Assembly: GCA_013695355.1 (NCBI GenBank)
Contig: JACDAQ010000039.1
Coordinates: 1 to 64,000 of the forward strand
DNA from: Candidatus Protochlamydia sp.
GTDB taxonomy: Bacteria > Chlamydiota > Chlamydiia > Chlamydiales > Parachlamydiaceae
Direction of reading: 5' to 3'
Length of the DNA: 64,000 nt
This document shows positions 1 through 8,900 of this stretch, piece after piece (positions within the stretch are counted from its first letter, which is position 1; every line of letters begins with the position of its first letter). The notes beneath the pieces were generated by a model. It ran no database searches and had not been told where the DNA came from. It saw nothing but the letters and a program-made list of their open reading frames with translations. The position numbers and the translations under genes were made by a program.

Positions 1-125
1 TTCAAAGCCCCGGGGTTGGCGTATCTAAAACGACCCAATATTATAATATGGGGTCGTTTTAGATCCGTCAACCGCGGGAGCTTTCAAGCTAGTCCAAATC
101 CAATTTTTGAGTTCACTTGGGTATA
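1..125. repeat. MITE-like palindromic repeat, copy 1 (left end outside the window)
   Basis: This is the right-hand three quarters of a 164-bp element found complete at 10658-10821 and 28535-28698. The visible part holds the central hairpin (arms TCTAAAACGACCC and GGGTCGTTTTAGA around an AT-rich loop) and the right terminus TTCACTTGGGTATA. It differs from copy 2 by only isolated substitutions, for example GATCCGTCA for GATACGTCA. The element has no room for a transposase, so if it is mobile it must move in trans. That last point is inference. Confidence 0.85.
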
Positions 126-295
126 AATGCGAGGTCTATTTAGCCAGGCCAAAACAATGCCAAACTTTTCCATGGTGGCCGGAAAATTCTGTAGAAAGCT
201 GGCGCCTTGCCGCTCAAAGCTGCGAAGGGATCAATCAAGAAGTTCCTGTTGTTCGTTATACTGAAATAAAAAACTCAATTTTAGATGAATTGTAG
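107..295 (+). pseudogene. Open frame fused to the repeat end; possible 3' remnant of a gene
   Basis: A 62-codon frame opens on a TTG inside the last 19 bases of repeat copy 1 and continues into unique sequence with plausible codon use (motif FPWWPENSVESW, then a C-terminal half rich in polar residues). The first residues come from the repeat. This looks like the tail of a coding region into which the element inserted, but it could be chance. I recognise no family, and no ribosome binding site is seen before the TTG. There is no gene between its stop and the converging gene at 328. Confidence 0.25.
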
Positions 296-327
296 AACGG
301 AAAAAAACCAACTTTTTATTTTGTATT

Positions 328-1266
328 TTAAGGATGTTGATAAAATATTTTTAATAGTTCTTGATTGATATGTAATTCATCCGAAAAGCTTTCTGCGGCT
401 GTACGTAAATTAGTATGGTTTTTGGCTCTGAAATGAAATGCGTTTTCGGATATATTATCTTTCTGCGCATTCCATTCTTCAAGCGTCCCAATATCCATGC
501 GTTCAGCCGGAAGAGATAAAATTGACCTTTTTTGAAAAAATAATCCAATTAGAACATCATCCGGTAAATCACACTTGTATTTGAGTAGATAACATTTTTC
601 TCTTATTAGCATCTCAACTAAATCAATCGAAAGTATAAATCCGGCTCCAGAAACAAAATTAATAAAGCCTAACTTTGGTGTCCAGCTTGCTGGAATATGC
701 ATTTGAAAGCCGCAATAACACTTTTTTGGAGGCAAGTTCCGGATAAAGTTTAGGAGCCTTGGAAATACATAAAAGGACGAAAGATTTGTCCTCAATACAA
801 AGTCGAATTCTTTAAATCTTGGAAGCATAGCTTCCATTGACAAAATAGTTTTGTTTATTATACCAGGAATATAACCTTCCTCGGTTTTAACGAAAAGATC
901 GTCTCCTCTAATTTCAAAGGAGGTAGGCAGATCGGGATTTCCCTTGATAAAATAAACCTCAATATGCTCGGGGCAGGAATGCATATAGGCTTTCCAAACT
1001 TTCTGTAGCTCTAAGTAAGCTTCAGTATTATCGGAGGCAATGATCAAAACAAGAACTTTCAGGTTTTTTTTCTGAGGGGATTGGTAGGTTATTTCGTCTT
1101 CCTCACCAAATGCTTGCAAGGAACAAAAGACATAATTTGCCAATACCAAGAAAAAAACTAAAAAAATCTCAAGCCTTTTGAAGCATAATAAAAAATTATT
1201 CATGCATCCATTTTCAATATTTTTCAAATTATTTAAAAGGATATTGTAAGATTTTATCGTTGCCAT
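328..1266 (-). CDS. GT31-like (beta-1,3-galactosyltransferase-type) protein, exported or membrane-anchored
   Basis: 312 residues. A hydrophobic signal or anchor lies at about residues 31-50, so the internal Met22 is a credible alternative start. Beyond it the order of motifs follows the GT31 family: a beta strand KVLVLIIAS near 70, an NKT segment near 139 where GT31 has NLTLK, FDFVLRTNLSSF near 155, a glycine motif FVSGAGFILS near 204, and PDDVLIG near 235. In GT31 enzymes the 155-165 segment normally carries the metal-binding DxD; here it reads N-L-S, so catalysis is doubtful. Family assignment is by motif only. A host- or envelope-glycan role would be inference. It follows a small glycine-rich gene on the same strand with a 14-base gap. 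Confidence 0.5.
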   Translation of the reverse strand: MATIKSYNILLNNLKNIENGCMNNFLLCFKRLEIFLVFFLVLANYVFCSLQAFGEEDEITYQSPQKKNLKVLVLIIASDNTEAYLELQKVWKAYMHSCPEHIEVYFIKGNPDLPTSFEIRGDDLFVKTEEGYIPGIINKTILSMEAMLPRFKEFDFVLRTNLSSFYVFPRLLNFIRNLPPKKCYCGFQMHIPASWTPKLGFINFVSGAGFILSIDLVEMLIREKCYLLKYKCDLPDDVLIGLFFQKRSILSLPAERMDIGTLEEWNAQKDNISENAFHFRAKNHTNLRTAAESFSDELHINQELLKIFYQHP

Positions 1267-1280
1267 TGCTTATAGCAAAG

Positions 1281-1586
1281 TTATGACTTTTTCAGCCCAT
1301 CATTTACAAAAGCCACGATAGTTGCTAATACTCCGCCGCCAGCCCCTCCAGCCCCGATGCTTGTTAAAATTGAAGCAATGTCCAATTCATGCCCAGAAGT
1401 TCCACCGGCCTGAGTTGTAGCTAATAATCCCAACGCTTGTAAAATAAATTGCCCAGCCCCGCCACCAAAAATTCCGGCAATCGTATTGCCTAATAGACCG
1501 ATATTTTTTTCCCGCATGCCTGTGCCAGCGATGTTTCCACCAACAGCTCCACTAATTAAAGAAATAATTGACAATAGAAATTCCAT
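1281..1586 (-). CDS. Small glycine-rich hydrophobic protein
   Basis: 101 residues, with two hydrophobic glycine-rich segments (about 4-20 and 29-55) and a third near 78-93. The pattern (SLISGAVGGNIAG, then LLGNTIAGIFGGGAGQFIL) resembles a widespread family of small uncharacterised bacterial proteins in which this glycine-zipper core is conserved; I know no function for it. Glycine-zipper segments often pack as membrane helices, so membrane association is likely but not shown. It is the first gene of a minus-strand pair with the GT31-like gene. The upstream gap is 481 bases. Confidence 0.65.
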   Translation of the reverse strand: MEFLLSIISLISGAVGGNIAGTGMREKNIGLLGNTIAGIFGGGAGQFILQALGLLATTQAGGTSGHELDIASILTSIGAGGAGGGVLATIVAFVNDGLKKS

Positions 1587-2067
1587 GACGCCCTCATTTT
1601 AAGTGATCTCATTTGTTGTATTGCCTGCTTCAAATATTGTCAAAATATTTAATTTAATGAGCAAGGCGCCATAGATATAATTCAACCTTAAGCTACCTTT
1701 TGCACCTTTGTCTATTTCTATGTAAAAATATCGCAATACTAAAACCCAACATCAATTGCCTCAATGCCATTATATTGTTGAAAAAATTAGTCAAAGGAGT
1801 ATAACAAAATTTAGATTAGGCTAACTAATTTTTACCAACTGCAATGAGCATTTTTTTTCAGTATGGTTGCTATAGAGCCGTAGGTGATTAGGTAAAAAGC
1901 CTTAAAATTGTAACATCCTAGAAATCGTAGGACCGGTTAATATTTCCTTTGCTGCCTTATATTAAATTCAAAGGTCAAATGGTTATTTTGAAATAAAAAA
2001 ACATGCAGGCCCTCGTGGTCATTGTGCCCCTTTAGAATGAATCAAAACTACTAACTCGGTAGAAAAA
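1587..2067. other. Intergenic region, no gene seen
   Basis: 481 AT-rich bases between divergent genes. I see no open frame of useful length, no strong hairpin and no copy of the dispersed repeats. It presumably holds promoters for the genes on both sides, but I could not pick out a convincing -35/-10 pair. Confidence 0.5.
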
Positions 2068-3960
2068 ATGCGAAAAATACATATCTCTATGTTGGCTTTA
2101 TTTTGCTCGGCATCTTTATTAGCTACATCCTTTCCCCCAATCGAAAATGAAAATGAGATTCAGGGATCAATAAAGTTTCTTACAAGCGGAGCCGAGCAGG
2201 CGGGAAGCCTTTATTATGGGACTTGCGGAGAATTAGAAAAGCGCCTTCTTCCCCTTAGTTTTTATTCTACGCCAGACTATTGGGCTAAATATGTGGGAAC
2301 ACTTCCTGGAAATAATTTGACTGTCGTGGATATCTTTGCCCCCTGGACCCTTACTCCAAGCCCAAATTTAACTACTTCTCCAGGTTCCAATTTACAGGTT
2401 GAACGGATCAATACCTTTAATGGGTCCAATATTTACGACGGCGCCTGCTGGCAAATAGCCTTAGCGGTGTATGGGAAAGAAACTCAACAATTGGACATTC
2501 TGGAGGTAGCAGAAAATCAAACGTTGCTTTTGACAGCAGGTTATGATGGTAATGCCGATAAAGCTGATGCAAATGTTAACCGTGCGACCACAAAAGGTAA
2601 GATATTTTTCTATAACGGGGTCTCCATAACAAATCCACGTGAGGCTTATTTTTTTCGGATGGTCCCCAGAAATTACGTGTCAACCGATCCTTTAATCAAT
2701 TTTCCTGCAGGCAAGCAATATTTGAGCATCAAAGGAAAGCTTCCTCCAGAACCGACCCCATTTGCTTTAGGAAAAGTTACCTGGATGGACTGGAAGCCGA
2801 TTACAGGAGAGAATGGATGGGCATTTTTGATCGGGCCCCTACAGCTTGAAAGGATAAGAATGAAAGCTAATTCAAAATCCTGCGTTTCTTTCGATTCTCC
2901 AGCCCTGCAAAATGCCATTGATATATTAGTTGCTTTTCAGAATATGCAATCCCCTTTAGGAGGCCTCTATTATGCTTGCGCAGGTTCTTTAGGTAATCAA
3001 GGGGACCATCCCGTTAATCCTCATCAAATATCTGTGGAAAATAATTTTTCTGTCCTCGCAGGTCTACTGATCCTCCAGAAATCGCTGCACGAGTGCCTAA
3101 AGTATGACAAAGATTTGACCGCTACGCAAAAAGCCCAGGCTACTCAAATATTGAAAGCGGTCGATGTCATGATTTTTGGGGGAAAAACTATTCAGGGTTA
3201 CCATACAGAAGGATTGCTAGCCTTTTTTAAAGACCATGCCTGGGACAAAAAAAATGGGATTTTCAGGCAGGGAGGGCTGGCCAATCAACCAGGCAAGCCT
3301 GAATGGATTCCTGAAGATGGAATAAAAGCTGTTGATGTCAGCACATGGGGAGCGGCTATTCTGGGCCAGCAGATGATCGACGGCTGGTTTGGTTTCGGCA
3401 GCGCCTTTCATCTTTGGGAAAATGTCAAAAGCTGGGGAGGATATTATGGGCCGGATAAAACGCTTTGGGGCGTAGGATACTCTGATCAAGATGGTAATGG
3501 TAAAGAAGCCGACTACCGTAAAGGGATTAACTCAGGCGAGTGGTCTGCCGGTGCAATTAATCTGCTACGTTGCCTGATCACCCAATATGAAATTGTTTCA
3601 GTGTCACCTTTATACCCTGCGGAAGAACAGGATGAAGCCAAAAAATTCGTCCTTTCCTTGCAAGAAGATCATGATTCCCTGTTCCAAAATCTAATGTCTT
3701 TAAGAAGCGATAAATATGATAAAAGCCCGGCATATGATGATGTCAGGCCTGCGGACTATCCTTCCCTTATTCCAATGCCTGCAGATACCATTGCTTTTCT
3801 TTACGCAAGCAAGCGTTATATGATTCCTTTTGGATGGTTTGCAAACCCTATTCCCTCTACAACATCGACTGCATGGGCAATTATGCTGCATTATAATTTC
3901 AACCCTTTTCACCCTGATGGGAATTATCAAGTGCATGACATAGTTAGAGAAGGAATCTAA
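2068..3960 (+). CDS. Exported protein of unknown function, possible alpha/alpha-toroid fold
   Basis: 630 residues with an N-terminal signal peptide (about 1-19, hydrophobic core MLALFCSASLLATS). The body is rich in Trp, Gly and Tyr. The C-terminal two thirds alternate helical segments with aromatic loops (YYACAGSLGNQGDHPVNPH near 300, VDVSTWGAAILG near 430, GEWSAGAINLL near 490), which resembles secreted proteins with an (alpha/alpha)6 barrel such as several glycoside hydrolases. I cannot name a family or catalytic residues, so this is only a fold guess. The stop is one base before the start of the lipoprotein hydrolase gene, so the two are translationally coupled and may act together in the periplasm. 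Confidence 0.55.
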   Translation: MRKIHISMLALFCSASLLATSFPPIENENEIQGSIKFLTSGAEQAGSLYYGTCGELEKRLLPLSFYSTPDYWAKYVGTLPGNNLTVVDIFAPWTLTPSPNLTTSPGSNLQVERINTFNGSNIYDGACWQIALAVYGKETQQLDILEVAENQTLLLTAGYDGNADKADANVNRATTKGKIFFYNGVSITNPREAYFFRMVPRNYVSTDPLINFPAGKQYLSIKGKLPPEPTPFALGKVTWMDWKPITGENGWAFLIGPLQLERIRMKANSKSCVSFDSPALQNAIDILVAFQNMQSPLGGLYYACAGSLGNQGDHPVNPHQISVENNFSVLAGLLILQKSLHECLKYDKDLTATQKAQATQILKAVDVMIFGGKTIQGYHTEGLLAFFKDHAWDKKNGIFRQGGLANQPGKPEWIPEDGIKAVDVSTWGAAILGQQMIDGWFGFGSAFHLWENVKSWGGYYGPDKTLWGVGYSDQDGNGKEADYRKGINSGEWSAGAINLLRCLITQYEIVSVSPLYPAEEQDEAKKFVLSLQEDHDSLFQNLMSLRSDKYDKSPAYDDVRPADYPSLIPMPADTIAFLYASKRYMIPFGWFANPIPSTTSTAWAIMLHYNFNPFHPDGNYQVHDIVREGI

Positions 3961-3961
3961 C

Positions 3962-4882
3962 ATGGCCATCAGAAAAATTTTTGTTTTATGCTTTTTTACT
4001 GCAATCTGTTTTTCAGGCTGCCAAAAAAACCATAAGGTTGAAGTAAAAAAACAAAATGTCAATAACATCGAGCTGGCTTACTACACAAGGGGAAGCGGCG
4101 AACCTTTAGTCATGATCATGGGCTTTAGAGGGACCATGGCCATGTGGGATCCCGCTTTTTTAGAGCAGCTTGAAAAAAAGTTTACTTTGATTTTATTTGA
4201 CAATCGGGGGGTCGGCTTTTCTTCAGATACTCAAAAAAATGAAATAAACATTCATCAAATGGCCGAAGATACTTCCGAGCTGATTAAGGCTTTAGGTTAT
4301 GAAAGGGCACATGTTTTAGGATGGTCTATGGGTTCCAGGATAGCCATGATGTTAGCGATCAATCATCCCGAACAAGTGCAAACCCTAATTCTTTGCTCCC
4401 CTAATCCGGGAGGAAGTCAGCAGACAAAAAGAAAATCGCAAGACTACGCAGATCTTCTTTCTGTAGACCTCTCTAACGTGGAAGGATTATCCTTAATTTT
4501 TCCCAAAACGGAACAGGGCGAAAAAGCATCGTCTGATTTTGTGGAACGTTTACAAAAGGATATTTTAGAAGGAAAAATTCCTTACGACCTGAATGTAAAC
4601 AGCCGTACTGTTGAACGACAAATAGAGGCGCTTCAACAGTGGGATGAAAATGAAGAGGCGTATGAATCCCTTGCCGCAATTAAATCTCCCTCATTAGTAG
4701 CTGGAGGACTAGCTGACGTGCTTGACGAACCAGAAAATGTAGAAAAGGTGGCAGCCAGGATCCCTTTTGCCTGGAAGGCTTACTTTCCTCACGCCGGGCA
4801 TAATTTTCTTTCACAGGACCATGAAGATTTTGCAAGGCTTGTATGTTTATTCATAGATACTTATCGGGAAGATATAAATTGA
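3962..4882 (+). CDS. Alpha/beta-hydrolase lipoprotein
   Basis: 306 residues. The start is a lipoprotein signal with lipobox FSGC (Cys20). The rest is a classic alpha/beta-hydrolase: oxyanion-region MGFRG near 53, NRGVGFS near 81, nucleophile elbow GWSMG with Ser122, an acid in ADVLDEPE (Asp252 or Asp255) and the catalytic His280 in HAGH. The length fits the family. The substrate cannot be told from sequence; esters, lactones or peptides are all possible. Placement in the envelope follows from the lipobox. It starts one base after the preceding exported protein ends, which implies co-translation. The end of the gene abuts GAGTTCACTTG, which matches 11 bases of the dispersed repeat terminus, perhaps by chance. 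Confidence 0.8.
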   Translation: MAIRKIFVLCFFTAICFSGCQKNHKVEVKKQNVNNIELAYYTRGSGEPLVMIMGFRGTMAMWDPAFLEQLEKKFTLILFDNRGVGFSSDTQKNEINIHQMAEDTSELIKALGYERAHVLGWSMGSRIAMMLAINHPEQVQTLILCSPNPGGSQQTKRKSQDYADLLSVDLSNVEGLSLIFPKTEQGEKASSDFVERLQKDILEGKIPYDLNVNSRTVERQIEALQQWDENEEAYESLAAIKSPSLVAGGLADVLDEPENVEKVAARIPFAWKAYFPHAGHNFLSQDHEDFARLVCLFIDTYREDIN

Positions 4883-4937
4883 GTTCACTTGAGCATTAGT
4901 AAAATTTAGGGGGATTTTTTTTAATAAATCTATCGGA

Positions 4938-6248
4938 TTAATTTTCGCTGCCTTTACGGCACAGAAAAAAAGGTTTTATTTTTTGATGAAGCTTTTCCAA
5001 ATTTTTATACCCTACGGGCCTTCCATTGGTATCATAGGTATAATATTTTTGGTTGAATTTAAATAATGGCCCTAATATCGAAGAGTCTACTATTTGCATA
5101 ATAGAATAAATTTCTTCGATCTTTTTTCCTGAAAAATTTTCGCATAGTATAAAAGCATAGGGCGTCTTTAGCTGTTTGACAGCCCAAGCGGTTTTGCTCT
5201 GCCAATTTTTAATTTTTTGAACCTCCTCAATGATGATTGCATCTGGCGACATGAGTAATTGAATCTCAGAAAAATCAGAACGAATTTGTTCATAATGAAC
5301 GATAAAGAAAAAAGATTCCATTTTATACGCCTTAAGCCGTTCTTTTTTATTACCAACGACCAATAAAGCAGAAAGCTTGGTCAAGTTGTTAATTTCTCTC
5401 TTCCATACACTTTTTTTTGTTGCAGTGCTTATGATCAAAACTTTGCGGATATTTTGATTGCGCCTTAAAAATTCGCATGCAGCAATGGCTTGCATGGTAT
5501 TGCCAAGGTCTATTTCATCAGCTAAAATTGCCCTGCCATTGAAGGCAAGGTGTAGCATGCCTTCTTGCTGATAAGGATTCAGGGAAGTATTTAGTAATTG
5601 CAAATCTCTTGTGCCTGATGAAACGTCTTTTAGAAATTGATCTTTAGATAATTGCGTGCCTTCTTTTTCCCTTAAGTGAAATATCCATGACTTCAAATGA
5701 GCAGAAATACGAATTTTTTTTTGCCAATTTAGAGGTGCCATAAATAATGTGTGATGTATCGAGGCCATGCCCCGAAGCGGATCGGCTATCATGAAGTTAT
5801 CGATTGAAAAAAATGATTCAATTTGAGCTTTAAATTGGAGATTAAGGCGGATATTTTTGGGCCAGGCGATGCAAATTTGATCCCTTCCATGGGCAAGATA
5901 AATCTCAACAAAAGGAGAATTTTTAATTGTACTGCTATTGTTTTGATTAAGATGATGAAAAACCCCTTCGATGTGCTTGCAGGTCCCTAAAGTATTGATC
6001 TGAAAATCAGGGCAGCTGCATGAATTTATTTTTTCGGTGAGAGACCTAATTTCAACGCTGTAATAGACGCCCATTTGGCCTTTAACAGAATAAGTGACGA
6101 AAGGGAAAAAATGTTTTTTCAATGGTTTAACGCTCATCTCTTCATTTTGGCCCCTTTTCTCGCGAAATTCTAATTCATCCGCATGTGAGGTGAAGGCTGG
6201 GGTAATGGAAGGGGTAATTTTTTTTGATAGAGGATAGATTTTTTTCAT
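4938..6248 (-). CDS. SWIM zinc finger plus truncated SNF2-like helicase domain
   Basis: 436 residues. A SWIM finger (Cys77, Cys79, Cys90, His92) is followed from about residue 225 by the first RecA-like lobe of an SNF2 helicase. The landmarks are degenerate: motif I reads DEIDLGNT where active enzymes have DEMGLGKT, so the nucleotide-binding lysine is asparagine; motif II reads IIEEVQ where DEAH is expected. The protein stops after the first lobe (KPFFLCRKG), so the whole second helicase lobe is absent; SNF2 proteins with SWIM domains are usually about 1000 residues or more. It could be a pseudogene remnant still open, or a non-catalytic DNA- or protein-binding derivative. No second-lobe coding sequence follows within the 55 bases to the next gene. 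Confidence 0.7.
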   Translation of the reverse strand: MKKIYPLSKKITPSITPAFTSHADELEFREKRGQNEEMSVKPLKKHFFPFVTYSVKGQMGVYYSVEIRSLTEKINSCSCPDFQINTLGTCKHIEGVFHHLNQNNSSTIKNSPFVEIYLAHGRDQICIAWPKNIRLNLQFKAQIESFFSIDNFMIADPLRGMASIHHTLFMAPLNWQKKIRISAHLKSWIFHLREKEGTQLSKDQFLKDVSSGTRDLQLLNTSLNPYQQEGMLHLAFNGRAILADEIDLGNTMQAIAACEFLRRNQNIRKVLIISTATKKSVWKREINNLTKLSALLVVGNKKERLKAYKMESFFFIVHYEQIRSDFSEIQLLMSPDAIIIEEVQKIKNWQSKTAWAVKQLKTPYAFILCENFSGKKIEEIYSIMQIVDSSILGPLFKFNQKYYTYDTNGRPVGYKNLEKLHQKIKPFFLCRKGSEN

Positions 6249-6384
6249 GGAATTGCACCTCTTTTCTTAAAAGATGCATTTTAATGATTTTTGAATTTTC
6301 CCCTATATTTTTAATTAAATTTGCTTGCGTTATCAAATTTTTTGGTTTAAACCTGAACTTTTAGATCATTCAAGGAGCTTACCG

Positions 6385-6825
6385 ATGAAAACAGCAACTT
6401 TAATTTGTATGAGTTTATTGAGCCTTATTTTTTCAGCTGAGGCCTTTGCTGAAAAAATCATTTGGGAAGGAAAAGTTTCTTCAGATGGCACACCCTCTAA
6501 ATCAATCCCTTTGATTTTACGTAAAGAATATCAAATTAAAGTCACCGGCTCTGTAAATCTGGGAAAATGGATTCAAAATAGTGAAAAATTGGCGAATGAC
6601 GCGTGTTATGAATTTAATTCGGAAAAAGAGGTGGCTAAAATTGATGCGCTCAAAAACAGTCAAGGCATCTCTGTTTGCGATGGGACCTATCATCAAGACC
6701 ATATTTATAAGTCTATAAAATTTGCAGCAAAGCAAAATAGAATTCATTTTTGGGCAAATGATACAGACTATGACGATAATTCCGGCTCGCTGCATGTCGA
6801 GATTATTCAATTAGATGATAATTAA
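6385..6825 (+). CDS. Small exported protein
   Basis: 146 residues from the ATG at 6385, chosen because AAGGAG precedes it by 9 bases; an upstream in-frame extension to 6325 lacks such a site. Signal peptide at 1-22 (core LICMSLLSLIFSAEAFA) with a likely cleavage after AFA. The mature part has two cysteines (in DACYEF and SVCDG) that could form a disulfide, and a beta-rich look ending in ANDTDYDDNSGSLHVEI. I do not recognise a family. It stands alone before the NTT gene. Confidence 0.7.
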   Translation: MKTATLICMSLLSLIFSAEAFAEKIIWEGKVSSDGTPSKSIPLILRKEYQIKVTGSVNLGKWIQNSEKLANDACYEFNSEKEVAKIDALKNSQGISVCDGTYHQDHIYKSIKFAAKQNRIHFWANDTDYDDNSGSLHVEIIQLDDN

Positions 6826-6988
6826 TGTGCACCCTATTTTCCTTGATAAATATTGCTTAATAAGATAACCTTATTTTCAACCTTTTTTATAGATTTATTC
6901 AAATTCGGATCTATAAAAATCAATTTGGGTATACATTCATTCTTAACATGTTTTTTGTTTTGCAGGATTACTGCAAAAAAAAAAGCAC

Positions 6989-8452
6989 ATGAAAAATCAA
7001 GAAATTTCATCTCATTTCTCTCTAAGCCCTTTAAAAAGACGCCTTTTCATCCTTTTTCAATTTTTTCTGATTATTTTTGTTTATCATACTTTAAAAGATT
7101 TAAAGGACTCTTTGGTCATTACTGCCAGTGATGCGGGGGCTGAAGTCATTCCTTTCATTAAAATTTGGGCGATGCTGCCTGCAGCAATTGCGGCCAGCTA
7201 TTTTTTTTCCAAGCTTTACCAACGCTTAGGAAGAGAAAAGACCTTGTATTTTTTTATTGCTCTACTTCTGGGGACCTATATTGCTTTTGCATTTGTTTTA
7301 TTCCCTTTTCGCGAGTCTCTCCATCCCGGTCATTTTTCGGACTACCTTAAATTACATTTACCGGAAGGAGCTAAAGGGTTTGTAGCCATGATCTCCTTTT
7401 GGTACTTCACGGTTTTTTATTTGGCCGCCGAACTTTGGTCTGTTCTGATCCTCTCTATTTTATTCTGGAGCTTTGTAAACGAAACAACTACTTTAGATGA
7501 AGCAAAAAATTTTTACCCACTTTGCATGTTCACTGGAAATTTTGCAGGGATTGCATCTGGCCAGTTTTCCCATTTTCTTTGCCATCATTTAGTCGACCAT
7601 TTTTCCTGGCAGACAACTTTGCAACTTTTGATCATTATGGTTTCTATTTGCGGAATGGCCATCATGTGGTTAAATAGGCAATTATCAAAAGAGGCGCCTT
7701 TAACACCCATAACAAAAACTAAGAAGGCTTCGAACACTTTTTCATTTAAAGATCAGCTGATGTCCATATTCTCGAATAAAAAACTTCTTTGTATTTCCCT
7801 TCTAGTTGTCGGCTTTGGTTTGACAACTAATTTAATTGAAGTCGTGTGGAAAGAAAAAGTAAAATATTTGCATCCGACCCCTAAAGCCTATAATGCATAT
7901 ATAAATCAGTTGACTTCTCTCATAGGCATTTTTGCGGTGTGCACGGCGTTCTGTTCACGTTGGATTTTTAGAAAATTAAACTGGACGCAATCAGCGATGC
8001 TAACCCCTTTCGCCTTATTTATTACCAGTCTACTGTTTTTTGCATCCCTTTTGATCTCTCATGAGAGTTTGTCCTCCCTTTCATCTTCTTTGGGCATCAC
8101 TCCTATTCATTTAATTGTGACCCTGGGATCAATTTATTATGTTATTGCAATGACAGCAAAGTATACTTTATTCGATACAAGCAAAGAGATGGCATTTTTA
8201 TCCATTGATTTAGCTGAAAGGACGAAGGCTAAGTCCGTGATAGATAGTATCGGTTCCAGATTGGGAAAGTCCGGGGCCTCATGTTTTTATCAATTTTTGC
8301 TAGTAACTTTTGGGGCTGCTTCCGGGCATGTTTCTATTATTGGAATCATCTGCCTCTGTGTTATTGCCATATCAATGGCAGCAACAAAAAAATTGGGCTC
8401 TCATTTGTCTGGACAAGAAGACTTAGAAGAACGCGCTACGCAGCTCACTTGA
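6989..8452 (+). CDS. NTT-family nucleotide transporter (ATP/ADP translocase family)
   Basis: 487 residues, about 11-12 membrane segments. Family hallmarks are KDLKDSLVIT near 33, GAEVIPFIK near 48, the AAELWSVLILSILFW segment near 147, and EAKNFYPL..GN near 172. NTT proteins are found in chlamydiae, rickettsiae and plastids and bring host ATP, other nucleotides or NAD across the inner membrane of intracellular bacteria. Parachlamydiae carry several with different substrates (ATP/ADP exchange, GTP/ATP, UTP, NAD), and I cannot assign one here. The length is slightly below the 500-530 residues usual for ATP/ADP exchangers. It is monocistronic. A stop-free remnant-like frame follows directly after its stop. 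Confidence 0.9.
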   Translation: MKNQEISSHFSLSPLKRRLFILFQFFLIIFVYHTLKDLKDSLVITASDAGAEVIPFIKIWAMLPAAIAASYFFSKLYQRLGREKTLYFFIALLLGTYIAFAFVLFPFRESLHPGHFSDYLKLHLPEGAKGFVAMISFWYFTVFYLAAELWSVLILSILFWSFVNETTTLDEAKNFYPLCMFTGNFAGIASGQFSHFLCHHLVDHFSWQTTLQLLIIMVSICGMAIMWLNRQLSKEAPLTPITKTKKASNTFSFKDQLMSIFSNKKLLCISLLVVGFGLTTNLIEVVWKEKVKYLHPTPKAYNAYINQLTSLIGIFAVCTAFCSRWIFRKLNWTQSAMLTPFALFITSLLFFASLLISHESLSSLSSSLGITPIHLIVTLGSIYYVIAMTAKYTLFDTSKEMAFLSIDLAERTKAKSVIDSIGSRLGKSGASCFYQFLLVTFGAASGHVSIIGIICLCVIAISMAATKKLGSHLSGQEDLEERATQLT

Positions 8453-8900
8453 AGTAAACAGAACTGCATATATGATGTTCTTTGTAAGGAAGTTATTGAA
8501 ATAGGGACAAATCAAAGAGTTCTCCCTAGAGCAATTGCTAGCAGACTATTAGAAAAAATTCTAGTAGAACGTAAGAGCAAGTTACCGCTTGAAAATCTTT
8601 TACTTTTGGCTTCGAAAAAAAATGCAACACGAGGACGATAGGAAGACACAAGAGCAAAGAAGAGATCTTCCATTATCATTTCTTGAGGTGTTCCACACGA
8701 AAGGGCATCTGCTCTTCTTAACTCACGTTAAAATTGTTTGCATGGCAAATTGATTGGTCCCTTATTCTGCTACTTTTTAGATTTAATAGCATTTAAATTC
8801 TCTTTAGATAACCCCCTATTTCATTTCTCTTTAAGCTTATCCTTAGGAAATTTTGATCATAGGCTAAGACCATACCTTTTTCGACAGTTAGCAATGTGAG
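8453..8900. other. Intergenic region with a possible gene remnant
   Basis: Bases 8462-8641 form an open plus-strand frame of 59 codons with no ATG, starting just after the NTT stop and ending at TAG. It reads like coding sequence (RVLPRAIASRLLEKILVE, then LENLLLLASKKNATRGR). It could be the tail of a lost gene. The remaining 260 bases up to the converging TPR gene hold no feature I can support. Confidence 0.3.

Noticed and set aside
4882-4893. GAGTTCACTTG after the hydrolase gene, matching the terminus of the 164-bp element
   Set aside because: Only 11 bases match and there is no second half nearby, so it cannot be separated from chance.
6853-7131. 92-codon plus-strand frame overlapping the start of the NTT gene
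   Set aside because: It is out of frame with the transporter, overlaps its conserved N-terminus, and has no family-like content.
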